DNA of 64,000 nt from Lysobacter_I brunescens. GTDB lineage: Bacteria; Pseudomonadota; Gammaproteobacteria; Xanthomonadales; Xanthomonadaceae. Position 1 is the first letter of the stretch, and every line of letters starts with the position of its first letter. Of the stretch, positions 16,747 to 26,490 are shown in pieces. The notes beneath the pieces were generated by a model. That model saw nothing but the letters and a program-made list of their open reading frames with translations, ran no database searches and was not told the DNA's origin. Both the position numbers and the translations under genes were made by a program. Location: positions 2,046,001-2,110,000 of the forward strand of contig NZ_JBHTIF010000001.1 in the NCBI RefSeq assembly GCF_042677005.1. Reading direction: 5' to 3'.

Positions 16747-19700
16747 ATGCCGATGCCTGCTGCCCGCCTGGAGCGGATGCTGCTTCTCCTGTTTGTCGCG
16801 TCCAGCTTCGCGGGCCTGGTGTACCAGGCGATCTGGTCGCATTACCTGGGCCTGGTGCTCGGGCATGCGGCGTATGCGCAGACCCTGGTGCTGGCGATCT
16901 TCATGGGCGGCATGGCCCTCGGGGCCTGGCTGGTCAGCGCCCGGGGTGGGCGCTGGGCGGGCCTGATCCGGGCCTACGCGATCGTCGAACTGGTGATCGG
17001 CGCCACGGCGCTGGTGTTCCATCCCATGTTCGTCGGCTACATGTCCCTGTCGCAGGAGACGGTGCTGCCGGCGCTCGAGGGCGAGTCCACCATCCGGCTG
17101 TGGCAGTGGGGCACGGCGGCACTGATGATCGCGCCCCAGAGCGTGATGCTGGGCATGACCTTCCCGCTGATGAGCGGCGGCTACCTGCGCGTGGCCCCGG
17201 GTCAGGATGGCCAGATTCTCGGCGGCCTGTACTTCACCAACAGCATCGGTGCGGCGGCGGGTGCGCTGGTCGCGACCTTCCTGCTGCTGCCGTGGATCGG
17301 CATGCCCGGCGCGATCATGGTCGCCGGTGTCATCAATGTCCTGGTGGGCCTGCTGGCGTGGCGGGTGTCGATCGGTGCCGAGGCCGCGGCGGCTCCGGCT
17401 GTCGAGGCGCCGTCGATCGTGGCGCCCGAAACCTCCGTCGAGCAGTCCGAGCGCAAGTCGCTCGGCCGGTTCTCGACGCTGCTGCTCTTCGGAGCGGGCA
17501 TCACCGGCGCCAGTTCGTTCGTGTACGAGATCGGCTGGATCCGCATGCTCAACCAGGCGCTCGGCGCCACGGTGCATTCGTTCGAACTGATGCTCTCCGC
17601 CTTCATCCTCGGCCTGGCTTTCGGTGGCCTGTGGGTGCGCAAGCGCAGCGCGCGCATCGTCGACCCGGTCAATGCCGCGGGCTGGGCGCAGGTGCTGATG
17701 GGCCTGGCGGCGCTGGTGTCGCTGCCGCTGTTCGCCAACAGCTTCGCCTGGGTGGGCGCGCTGATGAAGGTGCTGCCCCGTACCGATACGGGGTACGACC
17801 TGTATGCGCTGGGCAGCGCGGCGATTTCCCTCGCCATCATGTTCCCCGCCGCGTTCTTCGCTGGCATGACGCTCCCCCTGTTCACGATGGCCCTGCTGCG
17901 GCGCGGCGCGGGCGAGCGCAGCATCGGTCGCATCTATGCGGCCAACACCCTCGGCGCGATCGCCGGCGTGATGCTCGCCGTGCATGTACTGATCCCGTTG
18001 ATGGGCCTGCGCCTGGCGGTCACCCTCGCGGCGTTGGCCGACATCCTGCTCGGTCTGGTGCTGCTGCGTGGCTTCGTCGTCGAATACCGCCAGCGTCCGT
18101 ATTTCGCCGCGCTGTTCGCGACGCTCGCCGTCTGTGCCGTGAGCCTGCTGTTCGGCGCGCCGGATCCCAAGGCGCAGGCCTCCGGTGTCTTCCGTTACGG
18201 CAACGAAAGGCTGGGCGATCTGGCGGACGTGCGGTTCCTGCGCGACGGCAAGACCGCAACGGTGTCGTTCTATACCCAGGGGGCGATGGGCACCATCGCC
18301 ACCAACGGCAAGCCGGACGCGTCGATCAATCTCGCCGCGGGCGAGCCGATGGACGACGAGTACACGATGGTGATGGCGGCCAGCCTGCCGCTGGCGCTGC
18401 ATCCCGATCCGGAGCGCATCGCCATCATCGGCTGGGGCTCCGGCCTGACCACGCACACCATCCTGGGCAGCAGCGCGCCGAAGCTGGTGGACACCATCGA
18501 GATCGAGCCGGCGATGGTCACCGGCGCGCGCCTCTACGGCGACAGCGTGAAGCGTGCGTACACCGATCCGCGCGGTCATCTGCGCGTCGACGACGCACGG
18601 ACCTATTTCTCCGCCAGTGCGAAGGGCTACGACGTGATCGTGTCCGAGCCGTCGAATCCGTGGGTCAGCGGTGTCTCGAGCCTGTTCACGCGCGAGTTCT
18701 ACCGCTTCCTCGGCAAGCATCTGGGCGATCGCGGCATCCTGGTGCAGTGGATCCAGACCTACGAGCTGAACGACAGGCTGTTCTACTCGATGGTCGCGGC
18801 GCTGATCGAGGAATACCCGTACGTGCATGCGTATCTCACGAATTCCGCCGACGTGATCTTCATCGCGTCCTATGCGCCGATCCGCGATTACGATGCCGCG
18901 CGCCTGCAGGAGATGCCGCTCGCCGCGGACCTCAAGCGCACCGGGCTCGCCACGGCGGGCGACCACCAGGTACGCCGATTCGCCGATCGCGCCGTGCTGA
19001 AGGGGTTGATCGAACTGTTCGATGCGCCGGTGCACACGGATTACCTGCCCAGTGTCGCGCTGCATGCGCCGCGCTCGCGTTTCAAGGGCGAATCCGTGCT
19101 GAGCGTGAGCACCCTGATGGGCGTGGGCATGCCGCTGCTGGAAATGACCGGCGGTCGACGCCCGGTGCCGGTGTCCGCGCAGGTCGCGGCGACGGACGCG
19201 AGTCCGGCGGCGAAGGACCACGTCAACGCGCGTCGCGTGCGCGAAGTGCTGCTCGGCACCGGTACCGGCAAGGGACTGGACGCCCCGATCGTCGAAAAGC
19301 TGAAGCTGCTGCGCGATCCCGCCACGCCGCTTCCTGCCTGGCTCGATGCGGCATCGGTCATCGCCGATTTCAGTCTGGGTTACCTCACGCCGGAAGACCT
19401 GCAGGGCGTCTGGATCGATCCCGTCTGGGTCGGCGATCGCGCCTCGGATCCCAGGGTCGCGGCCCTGCTGTCGGCGTACGCCGCAGCATCCCGTCGTGAT
19501 GCTGCGGCGATGTCGACGACCGGCATCGCTGCCCTCAAGGTCCTGCCGCAGGGGCTGGCGCCGAACCTCCTGCGCGACCACCTGCTGGTCATCGCGATGC
19601 TGGGCGCTGTCGGCGAGGGCGATCTGGCACGCGTCCGCAAGCTGGAGGATGTGCATGGCGCATCCGTCAAGGTCAGCAACAACTTCTACGGTCTGGCGCG

Positions 19701-19767
19701 CGCGTATCTGTCCGCGTGGGCGGAAGCCAACGCCAAGACCGGTGCGACCGCCACGGCTGCCCGCTGA
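16747..19767 (+). CDS. Fused multi-spanning membrane / spermidine-synthase-like protein
   Basis: A 1006-residue protein. Residues ~1-470 hold roughly a dozen hydrophobic helices in two sets (starting MLLLLFVASSFAGLVYQ and LLLFGAGITGASSFVYEI), resembling the membrane part of 'fused MFS/spermidine synthase' proteins. The following ~300 residues look like a class I SAM-dependent/spermidine-synthase fold (IAIIGWGSGLTTHTILG, then DTIEIEPAMV and YDVIVSEPSNPW). The C-terminal ~230 residues are soluble and unassigned. GGAG precedes ATG 16747. It is divergent from the pilins and inside the pilus locus. Substrate and role are unknown, and polyamine synthesis should not be assumed. Confidence 0.82.
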   Translation: MPMPAARLERMLLLLFVASSFAGLVYQAIWSHYLGLVLGHAAYAQTLVLAIFMGGMALGAWLVSARGGRWAGLIRAYAIVELVIGATALVFHPMFVGYMSLSQETVLPALEGESTIRLWQWGTAALMIAPQSVMLGMTFPLMSGGYLRVAPGQDGQILGGLYFTNSIGAAAGALVATFLLLPWIGMPGAIMVAGVINVLVGLLAWRVSIGAEAAAAPAVEAPSIVAPETSVEQSERKSLGRFSTLLLFGAGITGASSFVYEIGWIRMLNQALGATVHSFELMLSAFILGLAFGGLWVRKRSARIVDPVNAAGWAQVLMGLAALVSLPLFANSFAWVGALMKVLPRTDTGYDLYALGSAAISLAIMFPAAFFAGMTLPLFTMALLRRGAGERSIGRIYAANTLGAIAGVMLAVHVLIPLMGLRLAVTLAALADILLGLVLLRGFVVEYRQRPYFAALFATLAVCAVSLLFGAPDPKAQASGVFRYGNERLGDLADVRFLRDGKTATVSFYTQGAMGTIATNGKPDASINLAAGEPMDDEYTMVMAASLPLALHPDPERIAIIGWGSGLTTHTILGSSAPKLVDTIEIEPAMVTGARLYGDSVKRAYTDPRGHLRVDDARTYFSASAKGYDVIVSEPSNPWVSGVSSLFTREFYRFLGKHLGDRGILVQWIQTYELNDRLFYSMVAALIEEYPYVHAYLTNSADVIFIASYAPIRDYDAARLQEMPLAADLKRTGLATAGDHQVRRFADRAVLKGLIELFDAPVHTDYLPSVALHAPRSRFKGESVLSVSTLMGVGMPLLEMTGGRRPVPVSAQVAATDASPAAKDHVNARRVREVLLGTGTGKGLDAPIVEKLKLLRDPATPLPAWLDAASVIADFSLGYLTPEDLQGVWIDPVWVGDRASDPRVAALLSAYAAASRRDAAAMSTTGIAALKVLPQGLAPNLLRDHLLVIAMLGAVGEGDLARVRKLEDVHGASVKVSNNFYGLARAYLSAWAEANAKTGATATAAR

Positions 19768-19785
19768 GTCGGTCGGCTGAGACTG

Positions 19786-19809
19786 CTGGCGCGGGCTGAT
19801 CCGCGCCAG
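19786..19809. terminator. Hairpin between convergent genes
   Basis: A perfect 9-bp stem, CTGGCGCGG / CCGCGCCAG, with a 6-nt loop lies 19 bp past the stop of the 1006-codon gene and before the convergent TfpX-like gene. There is no T-tract, so termination is only moderately likely. Confidence 0.45.
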
Positions 19810-19859
19810 CGTCATTCCGGCTGTCAGCGCGGCATCCTCCCCGGCTGTGCGGAATCACC

Positions 19860-20666
19860 TCATCGCGTGGTTTGCGCGGACTCCGCGGCTTTCGCCTGCT
19901 TGCGCGCGTGGTGGGCGTCGAAGATCGGCCAGGGATCGATGCCGACGAAATCGACGATCGCACCGTTCCTGCTTTCGACCAGTACACCCGCGCTGCCGCG
20001 CGTCGACTTGAGCGGCAGCAGGGCCAGTGTGTCCGGATTGCCATGGCGCGACGCGATGCGCTCCAGGGTGGCGCGGCTGTCGGCCGAGGCCAGCGCCAGT
20101 GCGTCCTTGATGGAAATGGCCGCAGGCATCGGATCCTTGTTGGGGCCGGGGTAGGGGCGGTACTTCGAGGGCTGGAGCTGGATCTCCAGGCCCGTCATCG
20201 CTTCGATCATGGCTTCCATGCGCGCCTTGGGGTCTTCCGGCAGCGGCGCGGCCACCTGGAGCGGTCCGAGCCAGGGCGCCTGCCTGTATTCGGGGGCTGC
20301 CTTCGCGGCGCTGGCCGCATCGATTTCGTTGGCGAAGACCAGGTGGAAGCGGTCCGTCGTCGCCACGATGTAGGCCGGACGGGATTGCCAGACCGTATGC
20401 AGGCCGAAGGCCAGCGCCGCCACCTGGAGGATGGCGATGACCACGAGATCGAATTTCAGGCCCTTCTTGCCCGGGCGGTAGATGATCAGCGTCAGCAGGG
20501 GGCCCAGGACCAGGTCCACGCCCGCCAGCACGGCCAGCAGGGGGCCGGCCTTGGCCATCCCGAACAGGGCGGGCGGGTACCAGCGGAACAGGATGATGGT
20601 GAAGAGACTGGCGAGAACGGCGAAGCTGATCGCGAAGTGGAATCCGGAGGCTTTCCAGCGGGTCAT
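19860..20666 (-). CDS. TfpX/TfpZ-family type IV pilin accessory protein
   Basis: A 268-residue protein with three to four N-terminal membrane helices (FAISFAVLASLFTIILFRW with the WYPPALF motif, GVDLVLGPLLTLIIY, VIAILQVAALAFGLHTVW) and a C-terminal soluble domain. The WYPP...GVDxVLGPLLTLxxY pattern is that of TfpX/TfpZ proteins, which accompany particular pilin alleles in Pseudomonas and promote their assembly. Here it is separated from the pilins by the divergent fusion gene but still lies in the locus. Its start, ATG 20666, follows the pilR terminator. Confidence 0.85.
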   Translation of the reverse strand: MTRWKASGFHFAISFAVLASLFTIILFRWYPPALFGMAKAGPLLAVLAGVDLVLGPLLTLIIYRPGKKGLKFDLVVIAILQVAALAFGLHTVWQSRPAYIVATTDRFHLVFANEIDAASAAKAAPEYRQAPWLGPLQVAAPLPEDPKARMEAMIEAMTGLEIQLQPSKYRPYPGPNKDPMPAAISIKDALALASADSRATLERIASRHGNPDTLALLPLKSTRGSAGVLVESRNGAIVDFVGIDPWPIFDAHHARKQAKAAESAQTTR

Positions 20667-20685
20667 GGCAGCGCTGCAGCGAAGT

Positions 20686-20713
20686 GGGGCTGCGCGTGAT
20701 TATGCGCAGCCCC
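20686..20713 (-). terminator. Terminator downstream of pilR
   Basis: A perfect 10-bp stem, GGGGCTGCGC / GCGCAGCCCC, with an 8-nt AT-rich loop is 41 bp past the pilR stop and just before the TfpX-like gene on the same strand. It lacks a long T-tract. Confidence 0.6.
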
Positions 20714-20754
20714 GGGCCGGCGGCAAGCCGGCAGGCGCCTGGTCCAATCCCGGA

Positions 20755-22170
20755 TTACTCGATGCCCAGCTTCTTCAGCTTGTAGCGCAGGGCGCGGAAG
20801 GTGATGCCCAGCGCGGCGGCGGTCTTGGTCTTGTTGTAGCGGTGTTCCTGCAGCGCCTGCTGGATCGCGTTGCGCTCGATCTCCTCGATGAAGGAGGGCA
20901 GGGCGGCGGTGCCGGTGTCACGGGGCGGGACGCCCGGCGCGGCGGGTGCTGCCGGGAGCGGCGCGGACGCCGGTGACGGTGCGACGGGCGCGGGAGGCAG
21001 AGCGGTGGCTGCGACCTGAGGCACGGCGTGGGGCAGGCGCAGGTCCTGGGCGTCGATGGTGTCGCCGTCGGCCATGGCCAGGGCGCGTTCGAGGATGTTC
21101 TCCAACTCGCGCACGTTGCCCGGGAACGGATAGATCTCCAGCGCCGCCTGCGCTTCGCGCGACAGGGTGGGCGCGCGGCGTTTCATCGCGTAGGCGAGGC
21201 GCTTGAGGATCGCGTCCGACAGCAGCGGCAGGTCGCCGGTGCGTTCGCGCAGCGGCGGCACGTCCAGCTCGATGACGTTGATGCGGTAGAACAGGTCGTG
21301 GCGGAACTTGCCTTCCGCGACCAGCACATCGAGGTCCTTGTGCGTGGCGGACAGGATGCGCACGTCGACCGCGGCTTCGGTGTTCGCGCCGACCGGGCGC
21401 ACCGTCTTTTCCTGGATCGCGCGCAGCAGCTTGACCTGCATCGCAAGCGGTAGCTCGGCCACCTCGTCGAGGAACAGCGTGCCGCCGTCGGCGACCTGGA
21501 ACAGGCCGAGTTTGTCGGTGTGCGCGCCGGTGAAGCTGCCCTTCTTGTGGCCGAAGAACTCGCTTTCCATCAGCTCGGACGGGATCGCGCCGCAGTTGAC
21601 CGGGATGAACGGCCCGGCCGCGCGCGAGCCCTGGGCGTGGATGGTGCGGGCGACGAGTTCCTTGCCGGTGCCGGACTCGCCGCTGATGTGCACGGGTGCC
21701 TGGCTGCGCGCGACCTTGGCGATGGTGTCGCGCAGGCCGACCATGGCGGGCGAGTCGCCCAGCAGCAGGGTCGTGCCTTCGGGGTTGGCCTGGCGGCGGG
21801 TGTTGAGATCGAGCGCCTGGCGGACCAGGCCGCGCAGGACCGTCAGGTCGACGGGCTTGGTGACGAAGTCGAAGGCGCCGCTCTTGAGCGCTTCGACGGC
21901 GGCCTCGACATTCCCGTAGGCGGTGATCACCGCGACCGGGGTGGTCGGGAACCGGGTCGCGATCTCCGAGACCAGGTCCAGGCCGGAGCCGTCGGGCAGG
22001 CGCATGTCGGTCAGACACAGGTCGTAGGCGACCGTGCTCAGCATTTCCCTTGCCACGGCGAGATTCGGGGCGGTGTCGGTCCGCAGTCCCATGCGGCCCA
22101 GCGTCACCACCAGAAGCTCGCGGATGTCGTGTTCATCGTCGACGATCAGCGCGCTGCGTTGTTCAGACAT
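20755..22170 (-). CDS. pilR: Sigma-54-dependent response regulator PilR
   Basis: A 471-residue NtrC-type activator of pilin transcription. It has an N-terminal receiver (IVDDEHDIRELL, phospho-acceptor Asp in CLTDMRLPDGSG), a central AAA+ domain (Walker A GESGTGKE, sigma-54 contact loop GSFTGA in place of the common GAFTGA, Walker B LFLDEVAELPL), a Pro/Ala-rich linker, and a C-terminal Fis-type helix-turn-helix (NKTKTAAALGITFRALRYKL). ATG 22170 has AGGAGGGCACC in front; an in-frame TTG at 22188 is less likely. It is downstream of pilS, and its likely target is the promoter near 16445. Confidence 0.96.
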   Translation of the reverse strand: MSEQRSALIVDDEHDIRELLVVTLGRMGLRTDTAPNLAVAREMLSTVAYDLCLTDMRLPDGSGLDLVSEIATRFPTTPVAVITAYGNVEAAVEALKSGAFDFVTKPVDLTVLRGLVRQALDLNTRRQANPEGTTLLLGDSPAMVGLRDTIAKVARSQAPVHISGESGTGKELVARTIHAQGSRAAGPFIPVNCGAIPSELMESEFFGHKKGSFTGAHTDKLGLFQVADGGTLFLDEVAELPLAMQVKLLRAIQEKTVRPVGANTEAAVDVRILSATHKDLDVLVAEGKFRHDLFYRINVIELDVPPLRERTGDLPLLSDAILKRLAYAMKRRAPTLSREAQAALEIYPFPGNVRELENILERALAMADGDTIDAQDLRLPHAVPQVAATALPPAPVAPSPASAPLPAAPAAPGVPPRDTGTAALPSFIEEIERNAIQQALQEHRYNKTKTAAALGITFRALRYKLKKLGIE

Positions 22171-22206
22171 GGTGCCCTCCTGCGTCAATTTTAGCCCATT
22201 TGCGGC

Positions 22207-22225
22207 AGGGGCGACAGCCGCCCCT
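22207..22225 (-). terminator. Small hairpin between pilS and pilR
   Basis: A 7-bp perfect inverted repeat, AGGGGCG / CGCCCCT, with a 5-nt loop in the 78-bp pilS-pilR spacer. It could attenuate transcription into pilR, but it has no T-tract and is short. Confidence 0.3.
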
Positions 22226-22248
22226 CCTCGATCCGCGTGCGATGGGCA

Positions 22249-23850
22249 TCAGGCGGGCAACAGGGAGTGCTGGCCGGGCATCGTGATCCGGAAGCAGCAG
22301 CCGCCACCGGGCAGCGGCACGTAGTCCAGCGAGGCGCCGTTGGCGCGGCACAGCTCCCGGGCGATGTACAGACCGAGGCCGGTGCCGTGCTCGGACGTGG
22401 TGAAGAACGGCCGGAACAGCTGCGGCACCACCGACTCCGGGATGCCCGGGCCGCGGTCGATCACGTCGATGACCGGCGTCTCGTCGAGGCGGTAGGCGTG
22501 CAGGGTGATGCGCGCCGGCTGCCCCGGCATGTGCCCGTGACGACGGGCATTCTGCACCATTGCGGTCAGCACCTGGTGCAGGTGGCGCGAATCGACAAGG
22601 GCGGACACCAGCGGCTGGCTCACGGCCAGCGAGATGTTGTCGGTCTCGTCCGGCACGCTCTGCCTGAACTCCTCGATGAAATTGCGCAGGAACGCCACCA
22701 GTTCGATGTGCTCGGCGGTGGCGCGCTCGCGGCGTGCGAGGCCGAGCACGCTTTCGACGATGGTGTTGGTGCGCATGCACTGCTGCAGGATGATCTGCAC
22801 CATGCGCCGGTCGACGTCGGGCAGCTCCCTGGACTCTTCCAGCAGCTGCGCGGCATAGCTGATCGCCGCCAGCGGGTTGCGGATCTCGTGGGCGAGGCTG
22901 GCGGAGAAGCGGCCCATCGCGGCCAGAGTGAGCGATTCGGCGCGGCGCGACACCAGCGAGGTGTCGTCGAGGAAGATCAGGGTGTTGTCGCTGTTGGCCA
23001 GCAGACGCGCGAAGCGCGGGACGACCTCGAACTGGTCGCTGCCCAGGCGCAGGGGCGTGTCGTTCGCAAGGCCGTTGCGCAGCCATTCGCTGAGGCGCAG
23101 CGCCAGTTCCGGCGCGGCTTCGGCGAGATTGCGGGTGCCGGCCGCACCTTCGCCGAGCAGGAGCATCGCCGCTTCGTTCGCCAGGCTGATCTGCGCTTCG
23201 CGATCGACCAGCAGCACGCCGGTGCGCATGCGGCGGATGATCAGCTCGTTGACTTCGGCAAGGCGGACGGCATCGGCGCCGCGCTGTTCGGCCAGGGCCT
23301 CGGTCGCGCGCATCTGGTTGCGCAGCTGGTGGGTCAGCGCGGCGATCGCCAGATAGCTGACGGTGAACATCATCAGCTCCGCGAACGGGCGCGGCGTCTG
23401 CTGTTCGACCAGCAGCGTCCACAGGAACGCTGCGGACAGCCCGGCGCCGGCCAGCACCGCGATGCCCAGCGCCGCGCGCAGCGACAGCAGCAGGGATGAG
23501 GCACCGACATGGAACAGCAGCATGAGCGCGACGCCGGCGGTGGCCGATGGCGCCGCGTGGGCCACCAGCGAGGCGACGAGCACGTCGATGCAGATGCCGA
23601 TGATCGTGGGAGGGGTCAGGTTGCGTGCGCGCCGGGCCATCACGAACAGGGCCATCGAGGCGACGAGGTAGAAGATCGAGACGATGGCCAGCTGGGTCTC
23701 GTGCCCCGGCTTGGGGGCCAGGGCGGCGACAGGACCGAAGGTCAGCGTGACCAGGACGCCGGCCTGGAGGACCCGATAGAGCGAGAACAGGGACAGCTCC
23801 CTGTGCTGGTAATCGGGTGTGGCCGGGCGTGGCTGGGGGCTGCGGCTCAA
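22249..23850 (-). CDS. pilS: Two-component sensor histidine kinase PilS
   Basis: A membrane sensor kinase that phosphorylates PilR, about 533 residues. The N-terminal third has six hydrophobic helices (starting LYRVLQAGVLVTLTFGP), followed by a PAS-like region (MRTGVLLVDREAQISLAN), the His box SLAHEIRNPLAAISYAAQ, the N box MVQNARRHGH, and G boxes VIDRGPGIPES and GTGLGLYIARELC. No ATG or GTG is available between the upstream stop-free region and the first helix. I therefore take the TTG at 23850, which lies about 28 bp downstream of a TATACT -10-like element (23878-23883, minus strand). Divergent from sucC. Confidence 0.9.
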   Translation of the reverse strand: MSRSPQPRPATPDYQHRELSLFSLYRVLQAGVLVTLTFGPVAALAPKPGHETQLAIVSIFYLVASMALFVMARRARNLTPPTIIGICIDVLVASLVAHAAPSATAGVALMLLFHVGASSLLLSLRAALGIAVLAGAGLSAAFLWTLLVEQQTPRPFAELMMFTVSYLAIAALTHQLRNQMRATEALAEQRGADAVRLAEVNELIIRRMRTGVLLVDREAQISLANEAAMLLLGEGAAGTRNLAEAAPELALRLSEWLRNGLANDTPLRLGSDQFEVVPRFARLLANSDNTLIFLDDTSLVSRRAESLTLAAMGRFSASLAHEIRNPLAAISYAAQLLEESRELPDVDRRMVQIILQQCMRTNTIVESVLGLARRERATAEHIELVAFLRNFIEEFRQSVPDETDNISLAVSQPLVSALVDSRHLHQVLTAMVQNARRHGHMPGQPARITLHAYRLDETPVIDVIDRGPGIPESVVPQLFRPFFTTSEHGTGLGLYIARELCRANGASLDYVPLPGGGCCFRITMPGQHSLLPA

Positions 23851-24072
23851 ATGGCGGATCCGGGGCGGCGTCGGGCCAGTATAGGCGGGCGGCCCGTGCT
23901 TCGTGCGAGGCCTCGCGGGGGCTCCGACCAAGGTCCGGGGTAGCCCCGGGCCGATCCATGGGCGACAATGTCGGTCTGTCCGCGGCGATCCGGGTCTTTC
24001 CGGCGGCGCGGCTCCCTGCGCCTGGTGCAGCACGTCCGGGTGCGGCACGTCTTCATCCCGTATGGAACCCAC

Positions 24073-25236
24073 ATGAATTTCCACGAATACCAGGCGAAGC
24101 AGTTGTTTGCCGACTACGGCATTGCGGTACCGGCCGGGCGCGTCGCACGCACCCCCGAAGAGGCGGTCGATGCCGCCAAGGCCATCGGCGGCGACTTCTG
24201 GGTGGTCAAGGCCCAGATCCACGCGGGCGGCCGCGGCAAGGCCGGCGGCGTCAAGCTCGCCAAGACCTACGACGAAGTGCGCGACTACGCCAAGGGCATG
24301 CTCGGCACGAAGATGGCCACCTACCAGACCGCCGGCGTCGAACTGCCGGTCGACACCGTGCTGGTCACCCAGGCCACGGACATCGCCAAGGAACTCTACC
24401 TGTCGGTGCTCGTCGACCGCAGCAGCAAGTCCATCACCTTCATCGCCTCGGCCGAAGGCGGCATGGACATCGAGCAGGTCGCGCACGAGAAGCCCGAAGC
24501 CATCCACGCGCTGCACGTGAACTACGTGCAGGGCCTGCAGCCCTACCAGTGCCGCGACCTCGGTTTCGCGATGGGCCTGGATGCGAAGCAGGTCGGCCAG
24601 CTGAGCAAGATCATGCTGGGCCTGTACAAGCTGTTCAACGAGAAGGACCTGGCGCTGGTCGAACTGAACCCGCTGGCGATCCTCACCGACGGCAACCTCG
24701 CCGTCCTCGACGGCAAGATCAACTCCGACGACAACGCGACCTTCCGTCATCCGGAACTGGCCGCGATGCGCGACATCCGCCAGGAAGACGAGACCGAGGT
24801 CAAGGCCAGCCAGCACGACCTCAACTACGTCACGATGGACGGCAACATCGGCTGCATGGTTAACGGCGCCGGCCTCGCGATGGCGACGATGGACGTGATC
24901 TCGCTCAACGGCGGTTCGCCGGCGAACTTCCTCGACGTCGGCGGCGGCGCCACCAAGGAGCGCGTGACCGAGGCCTTCAAGCTCATCCTGTCGAGCGACA
25001 AGGTCAAGGCGATCTTCGTGAACATCTTCGGCGGCATCGTCCGCTGCGACATGATCGCCGAGGGCATCATCGCCGCGGTGAAGGAAGTCGACGTGAAGGT
25101 GCCGGTGATCGTGCGCCTCGAAGGCACGAACGTCGAAGCCGGCAAGGAACTCCTGAAGAATTCCGGCCTGGCCATCACCCCCGCCGACGACATCAACGAC
25201 GGCGCCAAGAAGGCCGTCGCGGCCGTCGCTGCCTGA
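24073..25236 (+). CDS. sucC: Succinyl-CoA synthetase beta subunit
   Basis: ADP-forming beta subunit of the TCA-cycle enzyme that converts succinyl-CoA to succinate with substrate-level ATP formation. It has 387 residues, the normal length. It opens MNFHEYQAKQLFADYGI, has the ATP-grasp segment VKAQIHAGGRGKAGGVK, and near the C-terminus the phosphohistidine-loop partner region NIFGGIVRCDMIAEGI. ATG 24073 gives the conserved N-terminus. It is followed 21 bp later by sucD. Confidence 0.97.
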   Translation: MNFHEYQAKQLFADYGIAVPAGRVARTPEEAVDAAKAIGGDFWVVKAQIHAGGRGKAGGVKLAKTYDEVRDYAKGMLGTKMATYQTAGVELPVDTVLVTQATDIAKELYLSVLVDRSSKSITFIASAEGGMDIEQVAHEKPEAIHALHVNYVQGLQPYQCRDLGFAMGLDAKQVGQLSKIMLGLYKLFNEKDLALVELNPLAILTDGNLAVLDGKINSDDNATFRHPELAAMRDIRQEDETEVKASQHDLNYVTMDGNIGCMVNGAGLAMATMDVISLNGGSPANFLDVGGGATKERVTEAFKLILSSDKVKAIFVNIFGGIVRCDMIAEGIIAAVKEVDVKVPVIVRLEGTNVEAGKELLKNSGLAITPADDINDGAKKAVAAVAA

Positions 25237-25257
25237 TCCAGGACGAGAGGAAATAAC

Positions 25258-26133
<876 letters not shown>

Positions 26134-26168
26134 GTCCGCGCCAGACGCGCTGTTCGCGCAGTACCACG

Positions 26169-26196
26169 AAGGCCGCCTCCGGGCGGCCTTTGTTTT
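26169..26196 (+). terminator. Rho-independent terminator after sucCD
   Basis: The perfect 9-bp stem AAGGCCGCC / GGCGGCCTT with a 4-nt loop (26169-26190) is followed by TGTTTTG, a classic intrinsic terminator 35 bp past the sucD stop. Confidence 0.88.
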
Positions 26197-26229
26197 GGCC
26201 GCGTTTCATGGATGCCACGACATTTTGTG

Positions 26230-26258
26230 TTGACCCCTGCCGGCGAGCCCATTATGTT
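26230..26258 (+). promoter_or_regulatory. Sigma-70-type promoter for the nrdAB transcript
   Basis: TTGACC (26230-26235) and TATGTT (26253-26258) are separated by 17 bp, giving a near-consensus housekeeping promoter. Transcription would start near 26265, at the 5' strand of riboswitch helix P1. Confidence 0.7.
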
Positions 26259-26262
26259 GTGC

Positions 26263-26490
26263 GCGTCGAAGGTGTCGGCTCCGCCCGGAGTCGACTGAAA
26301 TGGGAATCCGGCAAGAGCCGGATGGGCCTGGAGGCCTGTCCAATCGAATCCGGAGCTGCCCCGCAGCGGTAGTTGGGAACGACCCGCGTCAATGGCACTG
26401 GCTTCGCCCGCAACGGGCCGGCCGGGAAGCGACGCGCAGTAGGAGCGGCCTCGGCCGCGTGCCCATGAGCCCGAAGACCTGCCTCGACCT
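26263..26490 (+). promoter_or_regulatory. Cobalamin (B12) riboswitch aptamer upstream of nrdA
   Basis: The conserved cobalamin-riboswitch landmarks occur in order: GAAGGTG near 26268, TGAAATGGGAATCCGG (26296-26311), the B12-box-like AATCCGGAGCTGCCCCGC (26347-26364), GGGAAGCGACG (26424-26434), and the closing AGCCCGAAGACCTGCC (26468-26483). P1 can form between GTCGA (26265-26269) and TCGAC (26484-26488). It lies in a gene-free 592-bp stretch between sucD and nrdA. Known family behaviour is repression of the downstream gene when adenosylcobalamin is bound. Confidence 0.9.

Noticed and set aside
16747..19767. Two separate genes (transporter and methyltransferase) instead of one fusion
   Set aside because: The frame is continuous with no internal stop, ribosome site or plausible restart between the membrane and SAM-binding parts, and fused proteins of this kind are known.
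26439..26463. REP-like GTAGGAGCGGCC / GGCCGCG motif inside the riboswitch
   Set aside because: It falls where the aptamer has a variable stem and next to conserved riboswitch sequence, so the short hairpin is more simply an aptamer helix than an inserted REP.
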